7,091 nt of DNA from NCBI GenBank assembly GCA_003223595.1, contig QHVR01000042.1, forward strand, positions 1 through 7,091, given 5' to 3'. The position numbers were made by a program, and so were the translations under genes. The notes below the pieces were generated by a model. That model searched no databases. It was not told where the DNA came from and saw nothing but the letters and a program-made list of their open reading frames with translations. The stretch comes from Acidobacteriota bacterium. GTDB taxonomy: Bacteria > Acidobacteriota > Terriglobia > Terriglobales > Acidobacteriaceae. Positions 7,008 through 7,091 of this stretch are shown one piece after another (within the stretch, counting starts at the first letter, position 1; the number at the start of each line of letters is the position of its first letter).

Positions 7008-7091
7008 TGGTGCGCTCCCAGAGCTAAGTTTGAGTGCTGCTCAGGATCACCTTGCCGCCTGCTGCTTTTCGTGCCCTGCGCTGAGGATATT

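Noticed and set aside
6972..7049. Direct repeat AGGATCA at 6972-6978 and 7043-7049
   Set aside because: A 7-bp match at 71-bp spacing in 140 bp of intergenic DNA is close to chance, with no symmetry or third copy.

Overview
This looks like an ordinary chromosomal segment from a moderately GC-rich bacterium. The gene families present (an ArnT/PMT-type glycosyltransferase, an exported DinB-fold protein, an EntS-type MFS exporter, and a heptanucleotide intergenic repeat of the form GCTCATA) and the codon composition best fit an Acidobacteriota soil lineage. That placement is an inference from protein style, not from a marker gene. I see no rRNA, tRNA, CRISPR array, transposase, integrase or phage gene.

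Layout: Positions 1-114 are intergenic and hold five tandem 7-bp repeats (37-71). One plus-strand gene follows, a polytopic GT-C (family 39/ArnT-like) glycosyltransferase ending at 1809. Everything else runs on the minus strand as one tightly packed series, read from right to left: an APC-superfamily amino-acid/polyamine permease (6951-5467), an MFS_3/EntS-like exporter (5459-4188), a small exported DinB-fold protein (4176-3610), the molybdate ABC permease ModB (3575-2895) and its ATPase ModC (2889-1729). The gaps are 7, 11, 34 and 5 bp, so co-transcription is likely. The 3' ends of modC and the glycosyltransferase gene overlap tail-to-tail by 81 bp.

How the genes work together: ModB and ModC form the membrane and motor parts of a molybdate (or tungstate) importer. 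The usual periplasmic binding protein ModA is not in the window and would have to come from elsewhere. The permease, the exporter and the DinB protein have no obvious functional link to molybdate. The cluster therefore looks like a set of envelope/transport genes sharing one transcript rather than a dedicated pathway. The glycosyltransferase is independent and convergent, and probably moves a sugar from a polyprenyl-phosphate donor onto an envelope acceptor.

I did not find a convincing new system. The points most worth a second look are the heptamer repeat, the coding overlap between the glycosyltransferase and modC, the modBC pair without modA, and the exported DinB protein.
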